A stretch of DNA of 64,000 bases from Chloroflexota bacterium (GTDB taxonomy: Bacteria; Chloroflexota; Anaerolineae; Anaerolineales; Anaerolineaceae). The position numbers were made by a program, and so were the translations under genes. This document shows, in pieces, positions 43,755 to 51,406 of the stretch. The notes under the pieces are model-generated. The model was not told the origin of the DNA, did no database searches, and saw only the letters and a program-made list of their open reading frames with translations. The stretch is taken from positions 2,232,001 to 2,296,000 of the forward strand of contig CP069394.1 of assembly GCA_016887485.1 (NCBI GenBank), in the 5' to 3' direction. Every line of letters starts with the position of its first letter. Position 1 is the first letter of the stretch.

Positions 43755-44702
43755 TTAGGGAAGAATCCAGGTGCCTGTTTTTCCATCCAGGGCTTCACCG
43801 ATGTGTTCGGGGTCGGTGATCAGCGCTTTCTTGCCGCCAGCTTCCAGGTATTTGATGATCGCCTGGACCTTGGGGAGCATGCTGCCCGGTTTGAAGTGCC
43901 CTTCTTCGATGTATTGCTTGGCTTCCGCCACAGTCATCTGGTCGAGCCATTTGACATCGGGGGTGTTGAAGTTCAGAGCCACTTTCTCAACAGCGGTGCT
44001 GATGACAAAAAGGTCCGCATTGATGTTGACTGCCAGCAGAGAGGAGCCGAAATCTTTGTCGATCACGGCATCCACACCCTTGATGATGCCATCTTCGGAT
44101 TTGACGACAGGGATCCCGCCGCCGCCAACGCCAACCACAATGATGCCGGCTTTGATCAGGGCATCAATCACGGGCGCTTCAACGATTTCCTTGGGGAGTG
44201 GGGAGGGAACAACCCGGCGCCAACCACGTCCGGCATCTTCCACCACAGTCCAGCCTTCTTTGGATTCGCGTTCTTTCGCGTCCGCTTCGTCCATGAAGGA
44301 GCCGATCGGTTTGGTCGGGTTTTGGAAGGCAGGATCTTCTTTGCTGACAATGGTCTGGGTCACAACAGTTGCTGCGTCTTTCTTGATGCCGCGGCGTTCG
44401 AATTCATTGTGCAGGGCTTTCTGGAACATGTAGCCAATAGCACCCTGAGTATCCGCACCGCAGTAATCCAGCGGCACTTCATGCAGCTCGTGTTTGGAAA
44501 GTTCGGAACGACGCAGGATGAATCCAACCTGGGGACCGTTCCCATGCGTGACGACCACATCCCAGCCTTTTTCGATCATGTCCACAATGTGGCCCATGGT
44601 CTCCTTGGCTGCATCAAATTGGTCTTCAACAGTTTTATGAGCTTTATCTTTAATTAATGCGTTACCGCCAACGGCGACAACTGCAATTCCCTTTTTTTCC
44701 AT
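43755..44702 (-). CDS. arcC: Carbamate kinase
   Basis: A 315-residue cytoplasmic kinase that makes ATP from carbamoyl phosphate and ADP. The N-terminal AVVAVGGNALIKD, VTHGNGPQVGFI, the catalytic Lys in VDAVIDKDF and GSMLPKVQAI are standard. In E. coli the homologue YqeA lies beside YgeW. It follows the YgeW-type gene by 30 bp and ends the operon at a terminator. Together the two carbamoyltransferases and this kinase give a route from ureido compounds to ATP, CO2 and ammonia. Confidence 0.96.
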   Translation of the reverse strand: MEKKGIAVVAVGGNALIKDKAHKTVEDQFDAAKETMGHIVDMIEKGWDVVVTHGNGPQVGFILRRSELSKHELHEVPLDYCGADTQGAIGYMFQKALHNEFERRGIKKDAATVVTQTIVSKEDPAFQNPTKPIGSFMDEADAKERESKEGWTVVEDAGRGWRRVVPSPLPKEIVEAPVIDALIKAGIIVVGVGGGGIPVVKSEDGIIKGVDAVIDKDFGSSLLAVNINADLFVISTAVEKVALNFNTPDVKWLDQMTVAEAKQYIEEGHFKPGSMLPKVQAIIKYLEAGGKKALITDPEHIGEALDGKTGTWILP

Positions 44703-44732
44703 TGGGTTATTCTCTCCTAATAGTGGTTGAAT

Positions 44733-45713
44733 TTAGGCCATGGTCAAAGCCATGACGGCTTTCTGGGCATGCAAGCGGTTCTCAGCTTCATCGAACACCA
44801 CAGAATGCGGGCCATCGATCACGCCATCGGTCACTTCGATGTTGCGGTCGGCTGGCAGGGGGTGCATATAGATCGAATCATCCTTCGCCAGGGCGATCTT
44901 CTTCTCGTCGGTGATCCAGCTTTCGTACTTCTGAGTGATCTTGGTGATTTCGGCAGGATCTTCGGTGGTGATCAGGGGGCCCCAGGATTTGGCATAGACG
45001 ATATCGGCATCTTTAAAGCCTTCTTCCATGCTGTCCACGACCTCAAAGCCGGTGTTGTACTTACGGGCTTGTTCTTTGGCCTGGTCCATGATCTCGGGCA
45101 TCAGTTTGAACTCTGGTGGGTGCGCCAGGGTGACATCCAGACCGAAGCGGGGCATCTGGAGGATTAGAGATTGAGGCACGGAGATCGGTTTGGAATAGGA
45201 GGCTGCATAGGCCCAGGAAACGACGATCTTCTTGCCGCGCAGGTCACGGCCTTTCTTTTCCCAGATAGTCATCAGGTCGGCCAGGCATTGATGCGGATGA
45301 TAGAAGTCATCCTGCATGTTCAATACAGGCACTCTGGAGGCTTTGGCAACCAGGTTCAAATAGCGGTTGCCGATGCCCCAGTCACAATGGCGGATGGCGA
45401 TGCCATCGAAATACCGGCCGAGGATCTCGCCGATCTCGGTTTCGGTGTCGCCATGGGAGATCTGAGTGGATTTGGATTCGATGAAGGCTGCATGGCCGCC
45501 CAATTGGGCCATGCCGGCTTCGAAGGAGCATCGGGTGCGGGTGCTGGAGAAGAAGAACAGCATCCCCAGGACTTTGTCGCGCAGGTAGGCATGCGGCTCA
45601 TGCAGAGCGCGTTTGCGCTTGAGATCAAAAGCCACATCCAATACGGTTTCGACCTCTTCCTTGCTGAAATCGAGGTCGCTGATCAAGTCACGTCCGCGTA
45701 AATCGGTGATCAT
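44733..45713 (-). CDS. ygeW: YgeW-type carbamoyltransferase
   Basis: A 326-residue member of the aspartate/ornithine carbamoyltransferase family. The carbamoyl-phosphate loop is STRTR (57-61, in FFFSSTRTRCSFEAG), HPHQCLADL corresponds to the HPxQ loop, and the segment KPISVPQSLILQMPRFGLDV closely follows the E. coli YgeW pattern. C-terminal YMHPLPADRN is the HCLP-like motif. Its substrate in E. coli is not settled; in the present operon a role in phosphorolysis of a ureido amino acid is likely. Downstream is carbamate kinase. Confidence 0.88.
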   Translation of the reverse strand: MITDLRGRDLISDLDFSKEEVETVLDVAFDLKRKRALHEPHAYLRDKVLGMLFFFSSTRTRCSFEAGMAQLGGHAAFIESKSTQISHGDTETEIGEILGRYFDGIAIRHCDWGIGNRYLNLVAKASRVPVLNMQDDFYHPHQCLADLMTIWEKKGRDLRGKKIVVSWAYAASYSKPISVPQSLILQMPRFGLDVTLAHPPEFKLMPEIMDQAKEQARKYNTGFEVVDSMEEGFKDADIVYAKSWGPLITTEDPAEITKITQKYESWITDEKKIALAKDDSIYMHPLPADRNIEVTDGVIDGPHSVVFDEAENRLHAQKAVMALTMA

Positions 45714-45778
45714 AGGGTTTCTCCTTTAGTCTCATCGGGGTGCCATGAAATTGATGGCACCCTGAAATTTGGGTAAAA

Positions 45779-46732
45779 TTACTCGGTTGCGCCGAGAACA
45801 AGGGCCAGGAGGGCCATTCGCATCACAACGCCATTGAAGGCTTCCTGCCAATAGCGGGACCATTTAGTGATATCCACATCGGGTGGAATTTCATCCATTC
45901 GAGGCAGGGAGTGCAGCAGAATCGCATCGGATTTTGCTTTATTAGCCAGCAAGTCGCGAGTGATTTTGTAGTTGGAGGGCGTCATGCCCACATCGCCATC
46001 GCGCTCGTCGCGGGATTTTGTGTAGTCAGGCTGGACTACAGGTTCCACCAGGATTACATCGGCATCAGCAATTGCTTGCTCAACATGTTCAACTTCTTTG
46101 TAATCCAGGCTGTACTTGTTGAGTTCGGCTTTCATTTCGTCCGTCAGGGACATTTCTGGTGGGGAAACGAAGGTGATCGGGCAGTCGAACTGGGTCAGAC
46201 CGAAGGCCAGGGAGTGCATGGTGCGCATCCGCATATCGCCGACAGCCAGCCATTTCAAACCATCCAGATGGCCTTTCTCACGCAGAACAGTGTAGAAGTC
46301 GGTAAGGATCTGGGTGGGGTGTTCACCCCATCCGTCGCCACCATTGATCACAGGGACGGATGCCCATTTTGCGGCTTCAGCAGGCGCACCCTGCTGGAAA
46401 TGGCGCATCACGATTACATCACCATAGAACTCTAGCATTTTGACGGTGTCTTTGATCGATTCCTGATAGAAATCTCCGGCACGGGTCATCTTGGCATCGG
46501 AGAAGCCGGTCACCTGGCCGCCCAGGCGGATCATCGCTGCTTCATGGGCCAGCCGGGTTCGGGTGCTGGGCTGGTAGAAAGCGGTGACCAAGGTTTTTTC
46601 CTTAAGAAGATCGGAATTTAGCCGGTTACGAGCGATGGGTTCAACTTCTTCGGCGATTTCGAAGACGCGGAAAAATTCATTGCGTTCGAAATCCTTTAAT
46701 GATAGTATGTCACGACCAGAAAAACTACGCAT
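45779..46732 (-). CDS. Aspartate carbamoyltransferase-like enzyme
   Basis: A 317-residue carbamoyltransferase with YQPSTRTRLAHEAAM (STRTR at 56-60), GDGWGEHPTQ and HSLPRMDEIPPDVD. The LPR motif and the HPTQ loop fit aspartate carbamoyltransferase (PyrB). It is unusual in sitting next to YgeW and carbamate kinase under a GntR gene rather than with pyrimidine genes. It might serve pyrimidine synthesis, but a catabolic role on a related carbamoyl amino acid is equally possible. No PyrI partner is seen. The gene starts 53 bp after the regulator. Confidence 0.85.
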   Translation of the reverse strand: MRSFSGRDILSLKDFERNEFFRVFEIAEEVEPIARNRLNSDLLKEKTLVTAFYQPSTRTRLAHEAAMIRLGGQVTGFSDAKMTRAGDFYQESIKDTVKMLEFYGDVIVMRHFQQGAPAEAAKWASVPVINGGDGWGEHPTQILTDFYTVLREKGHLDGLKWLAVGDMRMRTMHSLAFGLTQFDCPITFVSPPEMSLTDEMKAELNKYSLDYKEVEHVEQAIADADVILVEPVVQPDYTKSRDERDGDVGMTPSNYKITRDLLANKAKSDAILLHSLPRMDEIPPDVDITKWSRYWQEAFNGVVMRMALLALVLGATE

Positions 46733-46785
46733 GATTCTACTACTCCTTTACATGATAAGGTAAGTTGTTTAAAGGTGGTGCGCTA

Positions 46786-47517
46786 TTAGGGAGTCACACC
46801 ACCAATTTTCCGAATAATGTGTAGACGGAAATACCCAGGCAAGAAGTAGCTGTAGGAATAGTCGATAGGGTTACCGTCGTCGTCAAAAAGAAGACCATTA
46901 AGCAGGAGCAGGGTATCACCGCGTTGGATATTCATTGCTTTGGCGACTTCTGCGGGGGCGCTGATCGCGCTTATCTCGGTCTTTGAAATGGACAGCGGGG
47001 GTTCACCGAGGTGAATCAATAGATCAAGTACTGAGCCTGTGAATCGGGTTGACAGGGCTTCGGGAGAGATCATATCCTCTGGGAGGATATCTACCAAATA
47101 AGCCACAGGAGAGCTATCTGAGAGGATAACTCTGCGTACTTCAAGTAGAGAATCACCAATTTGGATCTCGAGTTGGTTTGCAAGGTGGGCGTCAGTATCG
47201 ATGTGGGTGATTTTCAATTCACCCATCTCCAAATGGAGGTCGATTTTTTCAGCCAGTTTTTCAAGGCTTTCTAATACTTCAAGCCCCGAATCAATCACGC
47301 GGGTGGGGCCGACCACAAAGGTACCTAAACCTTGACGCCGCCGAAGCATGCCCTGGCTCTCAAAGGTGCGCATGGCTTCCCGTAAAGTCGCTCGGGATAC
47401 GCCCAATTGATCCGCCAATTTGGGTTCAGATGGCAGCTTGGTTCCCTTCGGCGATCTTTCTATAAGGTCCCTAAGCTCATTCTGTAAACGCTGATAAGTT
47501 GAAGGTTCTGTGGTCAT
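46786..47517 (-). CDS. GntR-family (HutC/UbiC-type) transcriptional regulator
   Basis: A 243-residue regulator. The N-terminal winged helix has YQRLQNELRDLIERSPKGTK, then LPSEPKLADQLGVSRATLRE and MLRRRQGLGTFVVG. The C-terminal UTRA-type effector domain (about 85-240) has ISKTEISAISAPAEVAKAMN and DYSYSYFLPGYFRLHI, so a small molecule should control binding. The start ATG at 47517 has AGGAAAAGG upstream. It lies inside the operon it probably regulates. The palindrome TTGTCWGACAA, found near 41.39 kb and at two places near 50.34-50.40 kb, is a good candidate operator. Confidence 0.9.
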   Translation of the reverse strand: MTTEPSTYQRLQNELRDLIERSPKGTKLPSEPKLADQLGVSRATLREAMRTFESQGMLRRRQGLGTFVVGPTRVIDSGLEVLESLEKLAEKIDLHLEMGELKITHIDTDAHLANQLEIQIGDSLLEVRRVILSDSSPVAYLVDILPEDMISPEALSTRFTGSVLDLLIHLGEPPLSISKTEISAISAPAEVAKAMNIQRGDTLLLLNGLLFDDDGNPIDYSYSYFLPGYFRLHIIRKIGGVTP

Positions 47518-47568
47518 GCCTTTTCCTGATTGTAAGTTATAAACGATCACTTGAAAAATGATGTGGAA

Positions 47569-48813
47569 TCAATTCATTGGATAGCTGAAGGTTTCAAGTT
47601 CCAATTGTTTGCCGATCAGATGACTGATTACTGCATAGAATTCTGTGGCTTTGACGACATCATTTAGATTTACACTGTCTAGATCTGTGTGAGCTGTTTC
47701 CTCGTCGCCAGGGCCAAAGCCAATCGATGGAATTCCAGCCTTACCATTCCAATAAATACCATTGGTAGAGAAATCCCATTTACCGACTTTTGATTCTGGC
47801 AACCCGATTAATTCCCGCGCGTGAACGCCCGCCTCTACCAGCGGGTGATTTTCGTTGGTTTCACAGACTGGAAAATATTTTTCCACAGGGAAAACGAAAC
47901 CTGTATAGGAAGGTTCATTGTAGAAAAGGGGTTCAATCGTTATTGAATCTTCAAATTCTGTTGGGATTAACGCCCGGATTTGTTGTAAAGCTTCCTCTTT
48001 GGTCTCACCGTAGGTCATCCGGCGGTCAATGTAAATCACTGCCTCATCAGGAACGGCATTGATTGAGGGGGTTTGCACTTTCATATCCGACACTGTTATC
48101 TTTCCAGGTCCCAGGAAATCATCATTTCCCAATTGGGGTTCCAGGTTGCGGATTCCCTCAATCACAGGTAACAAAAGGTAGATGGCATTTTTGCCCAATT
48201 GGTTGGACGCGGCATGGGCGGATTTTCCTTTTGCCGTGACTTTGAACTCAATCCGGCCTTTGTGCCCCCGGTAGATATTCATCTTGGTTGGTTCGCCAAT
48301 GATGACGAAATCCGGTTTAATCCCCGGATCTTCTTCAACAAAGCTGTTGGGAGCGATGCCGTCGCACCATTCTTCCATATTCCCAAAATAATAAACAGTC
48401 CAATCGTCCAATAAACCCAAGTCGCGTGCAATTGCCAGGCCATACACCATTCCTGGCGTGGAGCCTTTATCATCACAAGTCCCCCGGGCATAAAACATGT
48501 CGCCTTCAATTTTGCCAATAAAGGGATCCCATTCCCAGGTGGTAGGATCACCAATTCCGACAGTATCAATATGGGAGTCAAAGACAATGGTCTGTTTACC
48601 GTTTCCGATTCTGCCTAATATGTTCCCCATTTTATCTAGGCGGACTTCGTCATAGTTTAGTTTAATCATTTCAGAGCGAATTCTCTCGCAGACCGGACCA
48701 ATCTGTGAGTCCATACTTGGAATAGCGACGATCTCTCGCAAGAATTGTATGATGTCTGAGCGGTTTTGTTCAACTCTTTTGTGAATTTCATTCAGTAGTG
48801 AAGCGGTGATCAT
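47569..48813 (-). CDS. ygeY: YgeY-family M20 hydrolase (selenium-metabolism-associated)
   Basis: A 414-residue metallo-aminohydrolase of the M20 peptidase/deacylase family. Metal ligands: His in FDSHIDTV, Asp in RGTCDDKGS, the Glu pair in NMEEWCDG, an Asp/Glu-region in IGEPTKMNIYRGHKG, and a His near the C-terminus in GDEETAHTDLDSV. The YgeY family was defined in part by co-occurrence with selenium-dependent molybdenum hydroxylases, and SelB lies 20 kb away in this window. It should cleave a ureido or peptide-like intermediate. It lies between the deaminase and the GntR gene in the operon. Confidence 0.88.
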   Translation of the reverse strand: MITASLLNEIHKRVEQNRSDIIQFLREIVAIPSMDSQIGPVCERIRSEMIKLNYDEVRLDKMGNILGRIGNGKQTIVFDSHIDTVGIGDPTTWEWDPFIGKIEGDMFYARGTCDDKGSTPGMVYGLAIARDLGLLDDWTVYYFGNMEEWCDGIAPNSFVEEDPGIKPDFVIIGEPTKMNIYRGHKGRIEFKVTAKGKSAHAASNQLGKNAIYLLLPVIEGIRNLEPQLGNDDFLGPGKITVSDMKVQTPSINAVPDEAVIYIDRRMTYGETKEEALQQIRALIPTEFEDSITIEPLFYNEPSYTGFVFPVEKYFPVCETNENHPLVEAGVHARELIGLPESKVGKWDFSTNGIYWNGKAGIPSIGFGPGDEETAHTDLDSVNLNDVVKATEFYAVISHLIGKQLELETFSYPMN

Positions 48814-48904
48814 TTTTCCTATTTTTCCTTTGTTTCTCTAATGTAGATTATTGGTGATGTGATAAAGATGGAATCTCTGATTGTGTACCAGTGGATAATT
48901 CTGG

Positions 48905-50296
48905 CTACAGATCGTGAGTCAATAAACGGGTAGTCGCCTGATTGTGCTTTTTTATAAGAGTGGGTTCATCAACCGTTACCATTCGGGCATCTTTGACGAT
49001 TACCTTGCCGCCAACGATATTCAGGTCCACTTTTTGCGGGGTGCAGAACAGCGCTGCAGCCACCGGGTCGTGGAGGGCACCGGCATAATCAATCCGATGG
49101 AGATTGATGGCAAAGAGGTCGGCGCATTTGCCGACTTCGAGTGAACCGATGTCGTCTCGCCCCAAAACGGCAGCGCCGCCGCGGGTGGCAATTTCGAGCG
49201 CCTGGCGGGCGGTCATCAGTGGGGGAGCGTCGTCGCTGGAGCGGGAGGCACCCATCATACCGGCGCCAACCCGGGAGAGCAGCATTGCCTGACGGGCTTC
49301 GGCCAGCAGGTGAGAACTGTCATTGCTGGCAGAGCCATCCACACCCAGCCCAACCTTCACGCCACTGGTGAGCATTTCCAGGATCGGAGCGATGCCGGAG
49401 GCCAGCCGCATATTGGAGCTGGGGCAGTGGGCCACGCCGCAGCCGGTGTGGGCATAGAGCTCGATTTCGTCATGGTTGACATGCACGCTGTGGGCAAACC
49501 AGACATCGTTGCCGATCCAGCCGACTTCCTGCATATAGGCAACCGGCCGGTGACCGAACATGTCGAGGCAGAAGTCCTCTTCGTCAGCGGTTTCAGCCAG
49601 ATGCGTGTGCAGATGCACGCCGTATTCCCGGGCCAGAACAGCCGATTGGCGCATCAGTTCAGTGGTCACGCTGAAGGGAGAACAGGGCGCCAGAACGATC
49701 TGTACCATTGAGCCGGGGTTCGGGTCGTGATAGGTTTCGATCAGGCGTTGGCTGTCGGCCAGGATGTGTGCTTCGGTGTCAACCACGCTGTCCGGGGGCA
49801 GACCGCCCTGGGATTCGCCCAGGCTCATTGAGCCGCGGGAGGCATGCAGCCGTAAACCAACTTCCCCTGCGGCTGCAATCTCATCATCGAGTTTGGAGTC
49901 GTTGGGGAAGAGGTAGAGGTGGTCTGAAGCTGTGGTGCAGCCCGAGAGCGCCAGTTCCGAAAGCGCGGTCTGCGTGGAAATGTAGATGTCCTCAGCGGTC
50001 ATTCGAGCCCAAATCGGGTAGAGTGTGGTCAGCCAGTTAAAAAGGTTGGCGTCCTGGGCCTTGGGGACCGCTCGGGTCAGTGTTTGATAGAAATGGTGAT
50101 GGGTGTTGATCAGGCCGGGGAAAACGATATGGCCCGAAAGGTCAATGACCTCATCAACTGTGGCGGGCATGTCTTGCGCGTCGCCAATGGCCTGGATGAA
50201 GCCGTTGTTGATGTAGATATTGGTGCGTTGAAGTTCACGACGCTGGTCGTCCATGGTAACCAGCATCTCAATGTTTTTGAGGAGTAAGGTAGACAT
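48905..50296 (-). CDS. 8-oxoguanine deaminase (amidohydrolase)
   Basis: A 463-residue zinc amidohydrolase of the TrzN/AtzB group. The metal site has His66 and His68 (NTHHHFYQ), HLHTHLAET, HSVHVNHDE and the Asp in LGVDGSASND. The segments ASRGSMSLGESQGGLPPD and CPSSNMRLASGIAP closely match the 8-oxoguanine deaminases, which release ammonia and form urate. It is the first gene of the six-gene operon, with GGAGGG before the ATG at 50296 (MSTLLLKNIE); the frame is open further upstream but without a site. SsnA is a related alternative name in other clusters, but the sequence fits 8-oxoguanine deaminase better. Confidence 0.85.
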   Translation of the reverse strand: MSTLLLKNIEMLVTMDDQRRELQRTNIYINNGFIQAIGDAQDMPATVDEVIDLSGHIVFPGLINTHHHFYQTLTRAVPKAQDANLFNWLTTLYPIWARMTAEDIYISTQTALSELALSGCTTASDHLYLFPNDSKLDDEIAAAGEVGLRLHASRGSMSLGESQGGLPPDSVVDTEAHILADSQRLIETYHDPNPGSMVQIVLAPCSPFSVTTELMRQSAVLAREYGVHLHTHLAETADEEDFCLDMFGHRPVAYMQEVGWIGNDVWFAHSVHVNHDEIELYAHTGCGVAHCPSSNMRLASGIAPILEMLTSGVKVGLGVDGSASNDSSHLLAEARQAMLLSRVGAGMMGASRSSDDAPPLMTARQALEIATRGGAAVLGRDDIGSLEVGKCADLFAINLHRIDYAGALHDPVAAALFCTPQKVDLNIVGGKVIVKDARMVTVDEPTLIKKHNQATTRLLTHDL

Positions 50297-50336
50297 ATCC
50301 CTCCACCTAGGTTTTGGTGAGTTGGCTAGACAATAA

Positions 50337-50347
50337 TTGTCTGACAC
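50337..50347. promoter_or_regulatory. Candidate GntR operator 1 of the deaminase operon
   Basis: TTGTCTGACAC, one mismatch from the palindrome TTGTCWGACAA, just downstream of the expected transcription start. It overlaps a second palindrome AGACAAT-A-ATTGTCT (50328-50342). Confidence 0.55.
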
Positions 50348-50357
50348 TTGCAACTTT

Positions 50358-50386
50358 AGTTTAACGAAATAGTATGATTCTGTCAA
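50358..50386 (-). promoter_or_regulatory. Promoter of the deaminase operon
   Basis: Minus-strand TTGACA (50386-50381), 17-bp spacer, TAAACT (50363-50358). It is flanked on both sides by the candidate GntR sites. Confidence 0.55.
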
Positions 50387-50398
50387 TTGTCTGACAAT
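50386..50398. promoter_or_regulatory. Candidate GntR operator 2 of the deaminase operon
   Basis: Perfect 13-bp palindrome ATTGTC-T-GACAAT, abutting the upstream edge of the -35 box. Confidence 0.65.
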
Positions 50399-50552
50399 AG
50401 AAAAGGGGGAAATTGGGGGGATGGTGAATGGATAAATTTGGTATCAGGTATTAGGTAATAGGAAAATAAACGTAAGCGTGGGGTGGGTTGCCAACCCACC
50501 GTATATAAGGATCCTGAAGGTAACATGCAGCGTGGACAGCCTATAGAAAATT

Positions 50553-50626
50553 GTCATTGCGAGCGTAGCGAAGCAATCTGGGATAATTGGGATATATGTT
50601 GTCACGTGCGCTGCGCGGCACGTGAT
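50553..50626. repeat. Dispersed intergenic repeat, second locus
   Basis: GTCATTGCGAGCGTAGCGAA (50553 on) followed by the hairpin GTCACGTG / CACGTGAT (50601-50626) with CGCTGCGCGG in its loop. The two parts match the locus at 39705-39833 but in the opposite order. Confidence 0.65.
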
Positions 50627-50635
50627 CTACAATAG

Positions 50636-51406
50636 CTACAATGGATTTATTCCCCATAGAGCCGCACCAAGACCTACTGCCAGCACACCTAACCCAAGCA
50701 ACGCCTCTGCCTGGGTTTCATCACCTATTCCCCCATCCACGATCACCGGAATTCTACTCTTCACCGCCTCCCGGGCGGCATTCAACATTAAAGGAAACAC
50801 CGCTGGGCCGTAGAGCCTTCCCGATACCAAGGGTTCATCCGGTCCGGGCAGGGTACCGCGCGGCTGGGTCAGGTGGAGGGCAATCGGGTTCAGCTCCTGC
50901 AGGGTGGGCAGCAACACAGGCAGCTGCTCCGGGCTCAGGCAGACCACTGCGGGCAGCTCTCCCTCGGCCACAGTCAGGTAATCCGCCAGCTGTTCGGGTG
51001 GGCAGTTCGGCGCCAGGCCTAATTCAACCGCCAGCAGGTTTTCCAACCCTTCCAGCTTGCGAACCATCTCCGCCAGCGAGCCGGGATCTTCGGCCAGCAG
51101 GTGCACGATGATCGGCAGGTCGGCTGAGGCCCATCGGCGGCGGTATTGGCGGATGACTGCACTGATCCCGGGGTTGGGTAAGCCGGTATGCAGCAGGAAT
51201 CCGCCTGGATAGGGCAGGCAGCAGCGGCTTCCGGCGGGCTGGCGCGGGCGGCGGCTGATCGGGTTGGTGATGAAAGCGCCCAGTTGACCCAAGAAAGGCA
51301 TTGACCGAGGATCGGGAGCAAAGCCCAGCATGCCCGCCGCGTTGACGAAGGGCTTTTCCAGGTAGAGGTCCTGTTTGCGAATTGGGGCATCCTCACTCAG
51401 CCACAT
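50636..51406 (-). CDS. Dihydroorotate-dehydrogenase-like protein, degenerate
   Basis: A 256-residue TIM-barrel protein related to PyrD class 1B. Recognisable parts are LEKPFVNAAGMLGF, the HTGLPNPG segment, and a C-terminal GGIGDETQAEALLGLGV that fits the FMN-phosphate site. It is shorter than the usual 300 residues. Where class 1B enzymes have the Asn-x-Ser-Cys-Pro-Asn active-site loop, this has ELGLAPNCPPEQ, and the expected Lys in VKLSP is Cys (VVCLSP). It may therefore be an altered or inactive relative. The ATG at 51406 has GAGGTG and overlaps the PyrK-like gene by 14 bases. Confidence 0.72.
   Translation of the reverse strand: MWLSEDAPIRKQDLYLEKPFVNAAGMLGFAPDPRSMPFLGQLGAFITNPISRRPRQPAGSRCCLPYPGGFLLHTGLPNPGISAVIRQYRRRWASADLPIIVHLLAEDPGSLAEMVRKLEGLENLLAVELGLAPNCPPEQLADYLTVAEGELPAVVCLSPEQLPVLLPTLQELNPIALHLTQPRGTLPGPDEPLVSGRLYGPAVFPLMLNAAREAVKSRIPVIVDGGIGDETQAEALLGLGVLAVGLGAALWGINPL

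Larger units (their letters stand above)
50297..50635. other. Intergenic control and repeat region
   Basis: This stretch of about 340 bases holds the promoter and two GntR-type palindromes of the deaminase operon (50337-50398), a hairpin GGTGGGTT / AACCCACC (50482-50500) and a two-part dispersed repeat (50553-50626). I see no gene here. Confidence 0.7.

Noticed and set aside
43683-44657. A 324-codon plus-strand frame
   Set aside because: Antisense to carbamate kinase, which has all its motifs on the other strand.
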